Source of the DNA: Pontibacter sp. E15-1
GTDB lineage: Bacteria > Bacteroidota > Bacteroidia > Cytophagales > Hymenobacteraceae
Direction of reading: 5' to 3'
Assembly: GCF_022601975.1 (NCBI RefSeq)
Contig: NZ_JAKVIR010000025.1
Location: 25,963-89,962, forward strand
Length of the DNA: 64,000 nucleotides
In this document: positions 34,267 through 42,921 of the stretch, piece after piece
Position numbering within the stretch: the first letter of the stretch is position 1
Layout: every line of letters starts with the position of its first letter
The notes under the pieces: generated by a model
What the model was told of the DNA's origin: nothing
Databases searched by the model: none
Seen by the model: the letters and a program-made list of their open reading frames with translations, nothing else
Program-made: the position numbers and the translations under genes

Positions 34267-35760
34267 TCATGCATTCTCCACTGGGGCCATCTCCACGCGC
34301 GCGAAATCCGCTTTCGGGGCTTCGCAGGTGGGGCAGCTGTAGACGGGGATACTGTCGAACGGGGTGCCCGGCGCTACCTCGTTCAGCGCGTCGCCATACA
34401 CTTCGTCATATAGGGTATAGCAGTGGCTGCACTGGTATACTATATGCGCCGCCTGCTCCTCCGCCCCGGTTCCATGCTCTTCCTCCTGGTATACCATGCC
34501 AGCCATCCGCTCCGGCGTACTCTGCAGTTCATAATAATAGTTACACAGCTCCACCAGGGCCGGGCTCAGCTCCGCTCTGCTCACATTGTTCCGAAAGCTG
34601 ATGAAATCCTTGGAGTTGGGGTTAAACTCGCGGGTATACAGTATCTCGAAACATTCGCTGCTGAGGTCGGGGCACGGCACCTCTTTTTGCTGCGCCCGAA
34701 TAATAATGGAGCCGAACAGGCCCGTCTTGGGCTGTGTTTTGATGGCGAAGCACAGCCGGTAGGTCCGCACATCCTCCTCGTTAAACTTGCGGACGAGGTG
34801 CTTTTTCAGTTCCAGCCCGTAATCGCAGAGGTCCTCTACCTGCCAGTTGAGCTCGTTGGAAGCATGCCGTACATTTACCCGGTGCTTGCACAGCGCCACC
34901 TCCCAAAAGTCACGGTCGGTGAGTTCGATGCCTTTGATGATGATCGATTTCCAGGGAGTGGTATACAGCTGGCCCACCCGTGTCTTCAGGCAAATCTTGC
35001 AGACGTCCTTCAGAAAAGTCACCGGGAACAGCTCGTCGCGGCGGTAGATGCCCAGCCACAGCTTACTGTCATACCGGTTGAACCCCTCGTAGTAGGGCAG
35101 CTTGAAATCGGGCAGCTTGAGCGCCTTCGTAACGGGTTGCACCACAAAGTTACCGGACGCGGTCACCATGCCGTGAAGCACGTTTCCCTCAATGGCTGGC
35201 TGGTCGTAAAACTGCTCTCTGTTCCCGAACACGATGCTCTCGATGGTGCTGCTCAGGCGGGGTATATCCTCGGAGTACACCAGCGAGGGCCAGGCGTACA
35301 AGATATTGGTTTTTGGGAAGCGTATGTATAAATACCAGTAGTTGCTGGTGTCGGAGGCGATGAAGTTGAGGTTACCGGTAAAAAACGGAAAGAAGGTCTG
35401 GTTGTTGTCCACGAGGCTTATCTTCAGCTGGGGCCTGTAGTCGAACAGGTCCAGGATATCCTTGTATACCCCCTCGCGCAGCCAGTCGGCATGGTATAAA
35501 ATGTCCTCGGTGGCGTAAGAACTGATGATGTTGGGATGTATGTCGGCGTCCAGCTCAAACATGATGTCGGCCGCCAGCAGGTCCTGCTGCAGCACCTCCA
35601 GCCGCGTTTGCTCCACATAAAACATAACCTGCTGCCGGTTGCCGAAGCGCACGTGCGCTACTCCCGCTTTCTCGGCCGCCTCCAGTATGGCATACATATC
35701 GCCGGCAGACACCATCCCGCCCGGCAGGTTAATCTTCACTAAGTTCTGTTTCAGCGTCAT
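34267..35760 (-). CDS. Sulfite/nitrite reductase-like protein with C-terminal rubredoxin
   Basis: The 497-residue protein has two NIR/SIR ferredoxin-like half domains (about 6-50, LVKINLPGGMVSAGDMYAIL and GNRQQVMFYV; and about 235-290, LWLGIYRRDELFPVTFLKD), each followed by a siroheme-domain-like part. The C-x5-C ... C-x3-C siroheme/4Fe-4S motif is absent; only a CKIC pair near 254-257 is seen. The end (about 440-490) is a rubredoxin: YQCSHCYTLYDEVYGD, PGTPFDSIPVYSCPTCEAPK, with C444, C447, C476 and C479 for one iron. It follows the nitrate reductase on the same strand, so an electron-transfer role in nitrate assimilation is inferred. It is unlikely to reduce nitrite itself. Confidence 0.8.
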   Translation of the reverse strand: MTLKQNLVKINLPGGMVSAGDMYAILEAAEKAGVAHVRFGNRQQVMFYVEQTRLEVLQQDLLAADIMFELDADIHPNIISSYATEDILYHADWLREGVYKDILDLFDYRPQLKISLVDNNQTFFPFFTGNLNFIASDTSNYWYLYIRFPKTNILYAWPSLVYSEDIPRLSSTIESIVFGNREQFYDQPAIEGNVLHGMVTASGNFVVQPVTKALKLPDFKLPYYEGFNRYDSKLWLGIYRRDELFPVTFLKDVCKICLKTRVGQLYTTPWKSIIIKGIELTDRDFWEVALCKHRVNVRHASNELNWQVEDLCDYGLELKKHLVRKFNEEDVRTYRLCFAIKTQPKTGLFGSIIIRAQQKEVPCPDLSSECFEILYTREFNPNSKDFISFRNNVSRAELSPALVELCNYYYELQSTPERMAGMVYQEEEHGTGAEEQAAHIVYQCSHCYTLYDEVYGDALNEVAPGTPFDSIPVYSCPTCEAPKADFARVEMAPVENA

Positions 35761-35827
35761 GTCTTCTTTCGTTTTAGCGCAGGTATAATTTTCGTTTTCA
35801 ATACCTGCTGTTACGCCATGTCGTTTT

Positions 35828-35994
35828 TGTCCCCCTTGGGGGTAGGGGCCCTCTACGAAGAAGGGGGGTTGGGGATGAGAGGCGGCCGGAAGTAGCTTTC
35901 CTGCTTCTGCTTGATGAGAAACAGCCTCTAAAATATCTCACATATGATTGTCCGCACGGAGTGTCATCCCCCTACCCCCTTCAAAGGGGGACTT
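35828..35994. repeat. Long-armed interspersed repeat, family 2, copy B
   Basis: It starts TTGTCCCCCTTGGGGG and ends CCCCCTTCAAAGGGGGAC, with TGGGGATGAG and GTCATCCCCCTACCCC inside. It matches the reverse complement of 25473-25640. It sits between the nitrate reductase stop and the start of the rubredoxin-tailed gene, inside what looks like one operon. Confidence 0.75.
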
Positions 35995-36042
35995 TTACGA
36001 ACTGCGCCGCTCTTTTGCGGAACGTCAGTCAATCAGATAAAA

Positions 36043-39000
36043 TCAACCATGTGTTTCGCTTACCGCCTCCTGCATGCTGGCACGGAGCGCCGCTTCCAGC
36101 AGTTGTTTCACCTCCGGCCTGCAGGAGCCGCAGCCCGTTCCGGCCCCGGTGCTGCTGCACAGCGCCTTCAGGTCCGTGCAGCCTGCTGCCACCTTCTGGC
36201 TAATGTTGCCGCTTCCCACGTTGTTGCAACTGCACACCAGCCTGCCCAGTACCGGCTCCGCTTTTTTGCCGCTCCGCAGCAGCTGCAGACGCTTCTCACT
36301 CAGCTCTATTTTATTTGCTATCAGCTCTTTATACTCCTGAAACTCGGTCTTGTCCCCGATCAGGATCGTGCCCACCAATCTGTCCTGATGAATGATGCAC
36401 TTTTTGTAGTAGCGCTTCGACTTGTCGATAAACACCACCTCCTCATACTGCTCCTCGTCCGGGCTCTCGGCCAACCCGATGCTGCACAGGTCGAAGCCGT
36501 GTATCTTGATGATGTTCATGAAGGTGCTGCCCTCGTAGTAGCTCGCGATGTTGCCGTTCAGGTGCTGCGCCACCACCTCGGCCTGCTGCTCTGCCGCCGC
36601 CGTGATGCCATACAGCACGCCCTCAAACTCCGCGATCTCACCGATGGCGTAAATGCTTGGGTCGTTGGTCTGCAGCTTCTCGTTTACCAGCACCCCGCGC
36701 TTGCAGTCGAGGCCGCAGGCACGGGCCAGTTCCAGGTTGGGCACGGTGCCGATGGCGATGATCATGGCGTCGCAGTCTATCCGGTGGCCACTCTTGAGCC
36801 CGATTCCGGTCAGCTTCGACCGCCCATAATAGAGCTGCACCTCATCGTTGTAATAGATGTCGCAGCCCTGGTCCACCATTTCCTCGTGCAGCAGCTGACT
36901 GCCCAGCGGGTCGAGCTGCCGGTTGAGGAAGCGCGACACCCGTTGAATGATGGTAATTTTTATACCGATCTCGCGCAGCGATGCGGCCATTTCCAGCCCC
37001 AGTAAGCCCCCGCCCACAATCACCACATGCCCGTTTTCCGGCACATGGCTCTTAAAACCGTCGGCATCCAGGCGGTTGCGCATCGTAAAGATGCCCGGCA
37101 AGGACGGCATGTGCTTGGGCACGGCGGCACGGCTGCCCGTGGCCATCACCAGCACATCATAAGGCGTTTCGATGCCCCTGGAGTCCGTCACGATTTTGTT
37201 TTCCCGGTCAATCTTCTCCACGCTCACGCCCCGGAGCAGCTCAATGTTATAAGCCGGTTCCTCCGAGTCGGGCATCTTCACGAGCTGCTGCCAGCTTTGC
37301 TGCCCGCTGATATAGTCCGGGAGCATCACGCGGTTGTAGAACGGGAAGTCCTCCTTGCTGAAAATCGTGATCGCATCATCAGGGTTCACTTCCCGGTAAG
37401 ACTTGACGAACCCGTAGGCACCCGCCCCGGCGCCTATCACAACAATGCGCTCAAACGGCTTGCTGTATTTCTGCACCTGCACGGCGCAGAACTTGAAGTC
37501 CGGCTCCTTCGAGATCGGGTCCAGCTGGTCGTTGGTCACATTGTTGGCGCGGTGCAGGTCGCTGCCCAGAATCTTGCCCCAGTGCATCGGCAGGAATACC
37601 ACGCCCTGCTTTATATTGGCCGACAGCTTCGCCTTTACGCGCACCTCTCCCCGCCGCGAGGTCACTTCCACAATATCGCCCCCGGCAATGTGCAGGCACT
37701 CCGCGTCGGCAGGGTGAATCTCCAGAAAAGCCTGGCCGATGTGCTTCTTCAGCTTGTTCACTTTGCCGGTCTTGGTCATAGTGTGCCACTGGTCGCGGAT
37801 ACGGCCCGTGGTCAGGATGAGCGGGAAATCCGCGTCGGGCTGCTCGCTGGTCTGCGCATCAGACGGGGCATGGATGATGGCCTTGCGGGAGGGGGTATAA
37901 AACACCTTGTCCGTGAAGAGCCGTGCGGTGCCGTTGCCTGTATCGCCGGTCTTAAAAGGCCACTGCAGGCTCCGGTTTGTCTGCAGCATCTCGTAGCTCA
38001 GGCCGGTCGCGTCGATGTTGGTGCCGGCGGTGAGCTGCGTGTGCTCTTTGTAGATGTCGGCAAAGCTAACATAGTCGAACCCGCGGTAGCCCATCTTGCG
38101 GGCGAATCGGCAGATGATCTCGGCATCGGGCAGGGCCTCCCCCGGCGCATCAATCACTTTGTCGAGGTAGGTTACGCGTCGCTCCGAGTTGGTCATGGTT
38201 CCCTCCTTCTCGGCCCAGGCGGCGGCAGGCAGCACCACGTCTGCGTAAGCCAGCGTCTCGGGTTTGTTGCTGATCTCCTGCACCACCACAAACTTCGCCT
38301 TCTTCAGGCCCTCCTCGGCCATGCGCGCATTGGGCAGGCTGGTGAGGGGGTTGGTGCACAGAATCCAGATCGCTTTCAGGCGGCCGTCGTTCAGGGCCTC
38401 GAACATCTCGGTGGCCGTGAGGCCCGGCTTCCCGGAGATAACTCCGCCGCCCCAGAACTGCTGCACCTCCGCGCGGTGCGCCGGGTCGTTCAGGTTGCGG
38501 TGCGCCGCCAGCAGGTTGCTCAGGCCGCCCACTTCCCGGCCGCCCATGGCGTTGGGCTGGCCCGTCAGGGAAAAAGGCCCAGAGCCCGGCTTTCCTATTT
38601 GCCCCGTAATCAGACTCAGGTTCAGCAGGCTCAGGTTTTTGTTCACGCCCACGGCGCTTTGGTTCAGCCCCATGGTCCACATCGAGATAAAGCCGGTGGC
38701 ATTGCCGATGTAGGACGCCGCCAGCCGGATGGCCTCCTCGGTCAGTCCGCAGATCTGGGCAGACCTGGCCAGGGTTTTCTGGAACACCACCTCGCGGTAC
38801 TGCTCAAAGCCCTGTGCGTGGTTCCGGATAAAGTCAAGGTCAATGTCGCCGTTCTCAATCAGCACCCTGCCAATAGCGTGGTTCAGGGTCACGTCGGTGC
38901 CGGGGTTTAGCTGTAGGTGTAGGTCCGCGATGGCGCAGGTGTCGGTTACCCGCGGGTCCACCACGATGATTTTCACATCCGGGTTCTCGGCCTTGTGCGC

Positions 39001-39579
39001 CTCCACCCTGCGCCACAGAATGGGGTGGCACCAAGCGGGGTTGGCCCCGGTCACGTAGAAGCAGTCGGCCAGCTCGATGTCGTCGTAGCAGATGGGCACG
39101 CTGTCCTCGCCGAGCGCCATTTTATACCCTGCCACCGCGCTGCTCATGCACAGCCGCGAGTTCGTGTCGATGTTGTTGCTGCCGATAAAGCCTTTCATCA
39201 GCTTGTTGAGCACGTAGTACTCTTCCGTCAGGCATTGCCCCGAGGCGTAAAACGCTACCGACTCCGGCCCATACTTCTCAATAAAAGTCCGGAATACGGC
39301 GGCCGTACGTTCCAGTGCCGCATCCCAGCTCACGCGCTGCCGTGGCATGCTCTTGCTGTAGCGCATCTCGGGGTATAGCAGCCGGTCGCTCTTGTCGTTC
39401 ACGGTATACTGCAGGTTCATGCCTTTGCTGCAGAGCATGCCCTTGTTCACGGGGTGGGATTTGTCGCCCTCTACGGCAACAGTTCCGTTTTTCTCCCGGC
39501 GCACCACCACACCGCAGCCCACGCCACAGTAGCAGCACGTGCTTTTGAAAGAATCCTTTTGTTGCGTATCCACGGGCAT
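36043..39579 (-). CDS. nasA: Assimilatory nitrate reductase fused to NAD(P)H/FAD/BFD reductase
   Basis: The 1178-residue fusion starts with a molybdopterin oxidoreductase part (about 1-700): 4Fe-4S site C15-x2-C18-x3-C22 and C50, likely Mo ligand Cys144 in SRLCMSSAVAGY, and a molybdopterin-dinucleotide-binding domain at about 585-700 (LILTTGRIRDQWHTMT). Next is a pyridine-nucleotide-disulfide-type FAD/NAD reductase (about 711-1010, VVIGAGAGAYG and VVIVGGGLLGLEMA). Last is a BFD-like [2Fe-2S] domain (C1116, C1118, C1150, C1153). In Bacillus the NasC (catalytic) and NasB (FAD/BFD) parts are separate proteins; here one chain should take electrons from NAD(P)H to nitrate. It is cytoplasmic, with no Tat signal. 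Confidence 0.93.
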   Translation of the reverse strand: MPVDTQQKDSFKSTCCYCGVGCGVVVRREKNGTVAVEGDKSHPVNKGMLCSKGMNLQYTVNDKSDRLLYPEMRYSKSMPRQRVSWDAALERTAAVFRTFIEKYGPESVAFYASGQCLTEEYYVLNKLMKGFIGSNNIDTNSRLCMSSAVAGYKMALGEDSVPICYDDIELADCFYVTGANPAWCHPILWRRVEAHKAENPDVKIIVVDPRVTDTCAIADLHLQLNPGTDVTLNHAIGRVLIENGDIDLDFIRNHAQGFEQYREVVFQKTLARSAQICGLTEEAIRLAASYIGNATGFISMWTMGLNQSAVGVNKNLSLLNLSLITGQIGKPGSGPFSLTGQPNAMGGREVGGLSNLLAAHRNLNDPAHRAEVQQFWGGGVISGKPGLTATEMFEALNDGRLKAIWILCTNPLTSLPNARMAEEGLKKAKFVVVQEISNKPETLAYADVVLPAAAWAEKEGTMTNSERRVTYLDKVIDAPGEALPDAEIICRFARKMGYRGFDYVSFADIYKEHTQLTAGTNIDATGLSYEMLQTNRSLQWPFKTGDTGNGTARLFTDKVFYTPSRKAIIHAPSDAQTSEQPDADFPLILTTGRIRDQWHTMTKTGKVNKLKKHIGQAFLEIHPADAECLHIAGGDIVEVTSRRGEVRVKAKLSANIKQGVVFLPMHWGKILGSDLHRANNVTNDQLDPISKEPDFKFCAVQVQKYSKPFERIVVIGAGAGAYGFVKSYREVNPDDAITIFSKEDFPFYNRVMLPDYISGQQSWQQLVKMPDSEEPAYNIELLRGVSVEKIDRENKIVTDSRGIETPYDVLVMATGSRAAVPKHMPSLPGIFTMRNRLDADGFKSHVPENGHVVIVGGGLLGLEMAASLREIGIKITIIQRVSRFLNRQLDPLGSQLLHEEMVDQGCDIYYNDEVQLYYGRSKLTGIGLKSGHRIDCDAMIIAIGTVPNLELARACGLDCKRGVLVNEKLQTNDPSIYAIGEIAEFEGVLYGITAAAEQQAEVVAQHLNGNIASYYEGSTFMNIIKIHGFDLCSIGLAESPDEEQYEEVVFIDKSKRYYKKCIIHQDRLVGTILIGDKTEFQEYKELIANKIELSEKRLQLLRSGKKAEPVLGRLVCSCNNVGSGNISQKVAAGCTDLKALCSSTGAGTGCGSCRPEVKQLLEAALRASMQEAVSETHG

Positions 39580-39672
39580 TGTTGTTTGTTTCTATGTTGA
39601 TGATGAAGCTGCGATGGAAGCTCTGTTTAGGCATCCGCCTTCAAGGAGCGGGCCGTTTCGTTCTCCCATTTT

Positions 39673-39766
39673 GTCATCCTGAAAGGATCTTGGTGGCCAG
39701 TAGCATCAGCTTAACTTCCCGGGGGAAGGGGGCCTCTATTTCTACCAAGTTTCTTTACAGAATGAC
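39673..39766. repeat. Imperfect 24-bp inverted repeat upstream of nasA
   Basis: GTCATCCTGAAAGGATCTTG (from 39673) is imperfectly mirrored by CAAGTTTCTTTACAGAATGAC (39746-39766). It looks like a dispersed extragenic repeat rather than a gene part, and lies in the leader between the narK stop and the nasA start. Confidence 0.5.
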
Positions 39767-39814
39767 ACGCAGGTTTGACTCTGGTATAGTTTGAATGAAA
39801 TGACTCTGCTCCGG

Positions 39815-39917
39815 GAAAGAGGACGCTTGCGCCATCGATATAGTATGGGCCTGTGGCCCAGTCGAGTCACAGACTCGACGCTATTGTAAGACACCCCGAA
39901 AGCTTTCGGGGCGCCAT
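39815..39917 (+). repeat. Multi-hairpin repeat, family 1, copy 2
   Basis: It holds TGGGCC-TGT-GGCCCA, GTCGAGTC-ACA-GACTCGAC and CCCCGAAAG/CTTTCGGGG stems in the order of copy 1. The first hairpin is replaced by the GGACGCTTGCGCC motif shared with the REP-like palindrome at 19427. The outer stem changes keep pairing. Confidence 0.8.
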
Positions 39918-39975
39918 AGATAGAATAGAATTGAAGCTTTCTCACCGCACCGTACGCATACCCCTGAAGGCAGCG

Positions 39976-41337
39976 TTATACCTCCTCGGCCTGAAGCTCA
40001 GGCTCGGCTACGCGCATGGTTTGTTTCTCGGCCAGCAGCAGTTCCATTTCGGTTTGCGCCTCGTGCTCCATTTCCGGAGAAAAGCGTATCAGCAGCGTCA
40101 GGACGGAGGTACTGGCCACTACCAACCCGATGATAAACAGCGCCTCGGGGTACGACATATCGTCTACCTTAAATAGGAAGCCTGCCGCCACGGCACCGGC
40201 GTTACCCCCGGCACCCACGATGCCCGCCACCGCGCCCATCCCCTTTTTGTTGATGAACGGCACCACCGAGAAGGTAGCCCCCTCTGACATCTGCACGAAA
40301 AGACTGAAGACAACCATCGCGATAATAGACAGCGGCAGCACCGTCATCTGGGAGAAAAGCAGCAGCGCCAGTCCCTCCACCAGTATCACGGCTCCCAGGA
40401 ACCATACCCTGCCCGAGAGACCCCAGCGGATACCGGCCTTGTCGCCGAAGTAGCCGCCCAGCGTACGGGCGAAAATGTTCATCAACCCGAACAAACCTGC
40501 AATCAAACCGGCCGTCGCCAGGTCGAGGGAGAAGTAGTCATGGTAATAGATGGCGGCAATGTTGTTGATGGTCAGCTCGATACCGAAGCAGGCGCCGTAC
40601 AGTACGAACAGCGCCCATACCCGGTAATCTGCCGCAGCCTTCCAGAAGGGAACGGTGTCTTTCTTCTTCTTCGCGGCCGCCGCGTCAGACAGTTCCGAGA
40701 TGTTGCCCTGCGGCGTGTCTTTGGTATACTTGTAATAGGCTATGCCGCACAGGATCATGGCGATACCCGGCACCACCATGGCGTAGCGCCACGCCTCGGC
40801 CTGTATAAAGCCAGCCCCCACAAAGGCGGCGAACACCAGCGGCATCACCATCTGCGTGATTCCCCCGCCCAGGTTACCCCAGCCGGCGGTGGTGGCATTG
40901 GCCGTGCCCACCACGTTGGGCGCGAACATGACGGTGGTATGGTACTGCGTGATCACAAACGAGGCCCCGATCACACCGATGGCCAGCCTGAAGAGCAGGA
41001 ACGACTCGTAGCTGTTGCTCAGGCCGATAAACATGACCGGGAGTGCGCCGATGATCAGCAGGCCGGTATAGGCGATGCGCGGCCCGATCTTGTCGCAGAG
41101 CCAGCCAATGGCCAGGCGGGCCACCACCGTGATGGCCACCGAGGAGATAATGATGTTGCCGATCTGGTCTTTGGTGAGGTTCAGCTCGTCCCGCACCACG
41201 GCCATCAGCGGCGCAATGCCGAACCAGCCAAAGAAGCACAGGAAGAAGGCGAGCCACGAAAGGTGGAACGTGCGCATAGGAATCGTCTTCAGGCTGAAGA
41301 GATTGATAGAGGATGCTTTTCCTTTTGATGCGTTCAT
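39976..41337 (-). CDS. NarK/NasA-type nitrate/nitrite transporter (MFS, NNP family)
   Basis: The 453-residue membrane protein has about 12 hydrophobic segments and the NNP signature GWGNLGGGITQ in TM5 (residues about 150-160), plus the early DEL-rich segment FFGWFGIAPLMAVVRDELNL and a second glycine-rich signature AGIVGAGGNAGAVAAGFLF. It imports nitrate, perhaps with nitrite exchange, across the inner membrane. It lies 63 bp after the porin gene and upstream of nasA, so it supplies the fused reductase. The C-terminus is charged and cytoplasmic. Confidence 0.94.
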   Translation of the reverse strand: MNASKGKASSINLFSLKTIPMRTFHLSWLAFFLCFFGWFGIAPLMAVVRDELNLTKDQIGNIIISSVAITVVARLAIGWLCDKIGPRIAYTGLLIIGALPVMFIGLSNSYESFLLFRLAIGVIGASFVITQYHTTVMFAPNVVGTANATTAGWGNLGGGITQMVMPLVFAAFVGAGFIQAEAWRYAMVVPGIAMILCGIAYYKYTKDTPQGNISELSDAAAAKKKKDTVPFWKAAADYRVWALFVLYGACFGIELTINNIAAIYYHDYFSLDLATAGLIAGLFGLMNIFARTLGGYFGDKAGIRWGLSGRVWFLGAVILVEGLALLLFSQMTVLPLSIIAMVVFSLFVQMSEGATFSVVPFINKKGMGAVAGIVGAGGNAGAVAAGFLFKVDDMSYPEALFIIGLVVASTSVLTLLIRFSPEMEHEAQTEMELLLAEKQTMRVAEPELQAEEV

Positions 41338-41400
41338 ACTGTCAGAATTAAAATTGTGATTGATTGAGGTATGGAAAATCTGGTTTTTGCCTAAAAAATA

Positions 41401-42684
41401 TTACTGCTTAAACAGGACCGGCTTGAAGGTGAGCATAAGCCAGCCCCACTGGTTAACGCCGCTCCCGGACTTGCCTTTCAGCGCCTCCATCGACTCGGTG
41501 GCATAGAGCTGCGAGTAGCCCGCCTTCAGGTTGAATTCGGGGCTCACGTTCAGGCTATATACCAGGTCGATCTCCTCCCCGAGCCGCGACGACAGCTTGC
41601 CGCCAGCCTCCGGGTCATACACCGTGGCCGCCGATTCGAAGTGGTGGACCTGCGCGAGCAGGTTGCTCTTCTCAGTAAGCTTAAAGCTTGTCTTGAGGTA
41701 TACATCTGCTAGCCCGGCGGTGCGCCCGGCCTGCCCGTGGTTGTTGCCCACGTAGAAGTAGTCCATCAGGCCGTAGAAGGCGTGGTTGGTGCCATACAGG
41801 GGCACAAAGGCTTTGTTGCGCGTGTCGTTGGCATCGGAGCCGGACAGGTAGTCTACCCCCACCGTGAGCGGGGTGAGGCGGGTGGCGAAGGTGGCTTTCA
41901 GGGCCGCCAGGTAGGCGCTCACGGTTTTGCCCGATGGGTCTTTGCCGCCCTGGTAGTATAGCTCGCCTCCCAGCAGCACCGGCCCCGCTTTCCGCTCGCC
42001 CACCAGCCCGTAGGTTTGCCGGAAGAACACGGTGGAGTCTGCTGCCCGCTGGCGGCCGTCGTTAAAGAGCAGGCCCGACAGTTTCGCATCGCCCCAGGTT
42101 TTGTGCAGCCATACATACTGCATGGTTTTGTAGTTGTCGGTGCTTGTGTAGTAGGTGTCGGCCAGCTTGGCGGGCTCAAACCCGGCGTTCTGGTTAAAGG
42201 CCCCGCCCACGTGCACGGCAAAGCCCGTCGTGTCGGCATACATCAGCCGGACGGCGTCGTGGCTGCGGCCCTGCTGCGCCCAGTCCAGGTTGCCCAGAAA
42301 GCGCGCGTTGTCGTAGTCCAGCTCCTGCCGCCCCACCCGCACCGCCAGCCGTGGCGTGAGGCTATACTCGCCGTATGCCTCGTAGAGATTGAGGAGGCTG
42401 GGGTCTGTTTTATAGATTTGGTTGGTGCTGCCCCAGATGCGCACATCCTGCAGCGACATGCGCAGACGCAGCCTGTCGGCGCGGTAATCGGCGTTGAGCC
42501 GCGACCGCTGCTCAACGAAAAAGGCCGGGGAGCTGCTCTCTGCCAGCACAGTCTTGAAGCCGTCGCGGTACTCCGCCCGCGGCCGTATCTCCGCCGACAA
42601 AGAGAACTGCGCAAAGGAATCCTCTGCGCACAGCAGCAACAGACCAATTGCAAAAAGGGTGATTCGGGTACAGATTCCTTTCAT
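41401..42684 (-). CDS. Alginate-export-family-like outer-membrane beta-barrel porin
   Basis: The 427-residue protein has a signal peptide cut after DSFAQ (about residue 25), then alternating amphipathic strands typical of a barrel: SAEIRPRAEYRDGF, RSRLNADYRADRLRLRMSLQDVRIWG, AVRVGRQELDYDNARFLGNLDW and a C-terminal WGWLMLTFKPVLF. These fit the alginate_exp porin family, of which several members pass small anions or organics rather than alginate. Its position between the moaCB/nir genes and narK suggests it carries nitrate or nitrite across the outer membrane; that is inference. Confidence 0.82.
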   Translation of the reverse strand: MKGICTRITLFAIGLLLLCAEDSFAQFSLSAEIRPRAEYRDGFKTVLAESSSPAFFVEQRSRLNADYRADRLRLRMSLQDVRIWGSTNQIYKTDPSLLNLYEAYGEYSLTPRLAVRVGRQELDYDNARFLGNLDWAQQGRSHDAVRLMYADTTGFAVHVGGAFNQNAGFEPAKLADTYYTSTDNYKTMQYVWLHKTWGDAKLSGLLFNDGRQRAADSTVFFRQTYGLVGERKAGPVLLGGELYYQGGKDPSGKTVSAYLAALKATFATRLTPLTVGVDYLSGSDANDTRNKAFVPLYGTNHAFYGLMDYFYVGNNHGQAGRTAGLADVYLKTSFKLTEKSNLLAQVHHFESAATVYDPEAGGKLSSRLGEEIDLVYSLNVSPEFNLKAGYSQLYATESMEALKGKSGSGVNQWGWLMLTFKPVLFKQ

Positions 42685-42921
42685 GGTATCTTCGCTAAAG
42701 TTGATTTTTTTGGGTTGATTTTATCTGTGGATGAAAGGCTTGCCGCCTCCGGGCCTCAGCGTGTTGCGAGGCCATGATGATGCCGTATGGGATAACTTAG
42801 CCCGAGCGATGCACGCACCTGTTCTGCGGTGGCCGTGTGCTTCAGAGCCAATGTCTTGTCAAATGCCTGATCGGCTGGTATACTGTATGCGTTGTGCCCC
42901 GCTGGATTGACTGTGCTAAAC

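Noticed and set aside
37027..38910. Long plus-strand frame (627 codons) opposite nasA
   Set aside because: It lies wholly antisense to the clearly conserved molybdopterin reductase; composition is His/Val/Arg/Gln-rich with no domain, as expected of a shadow frame in GC-rich DNA.
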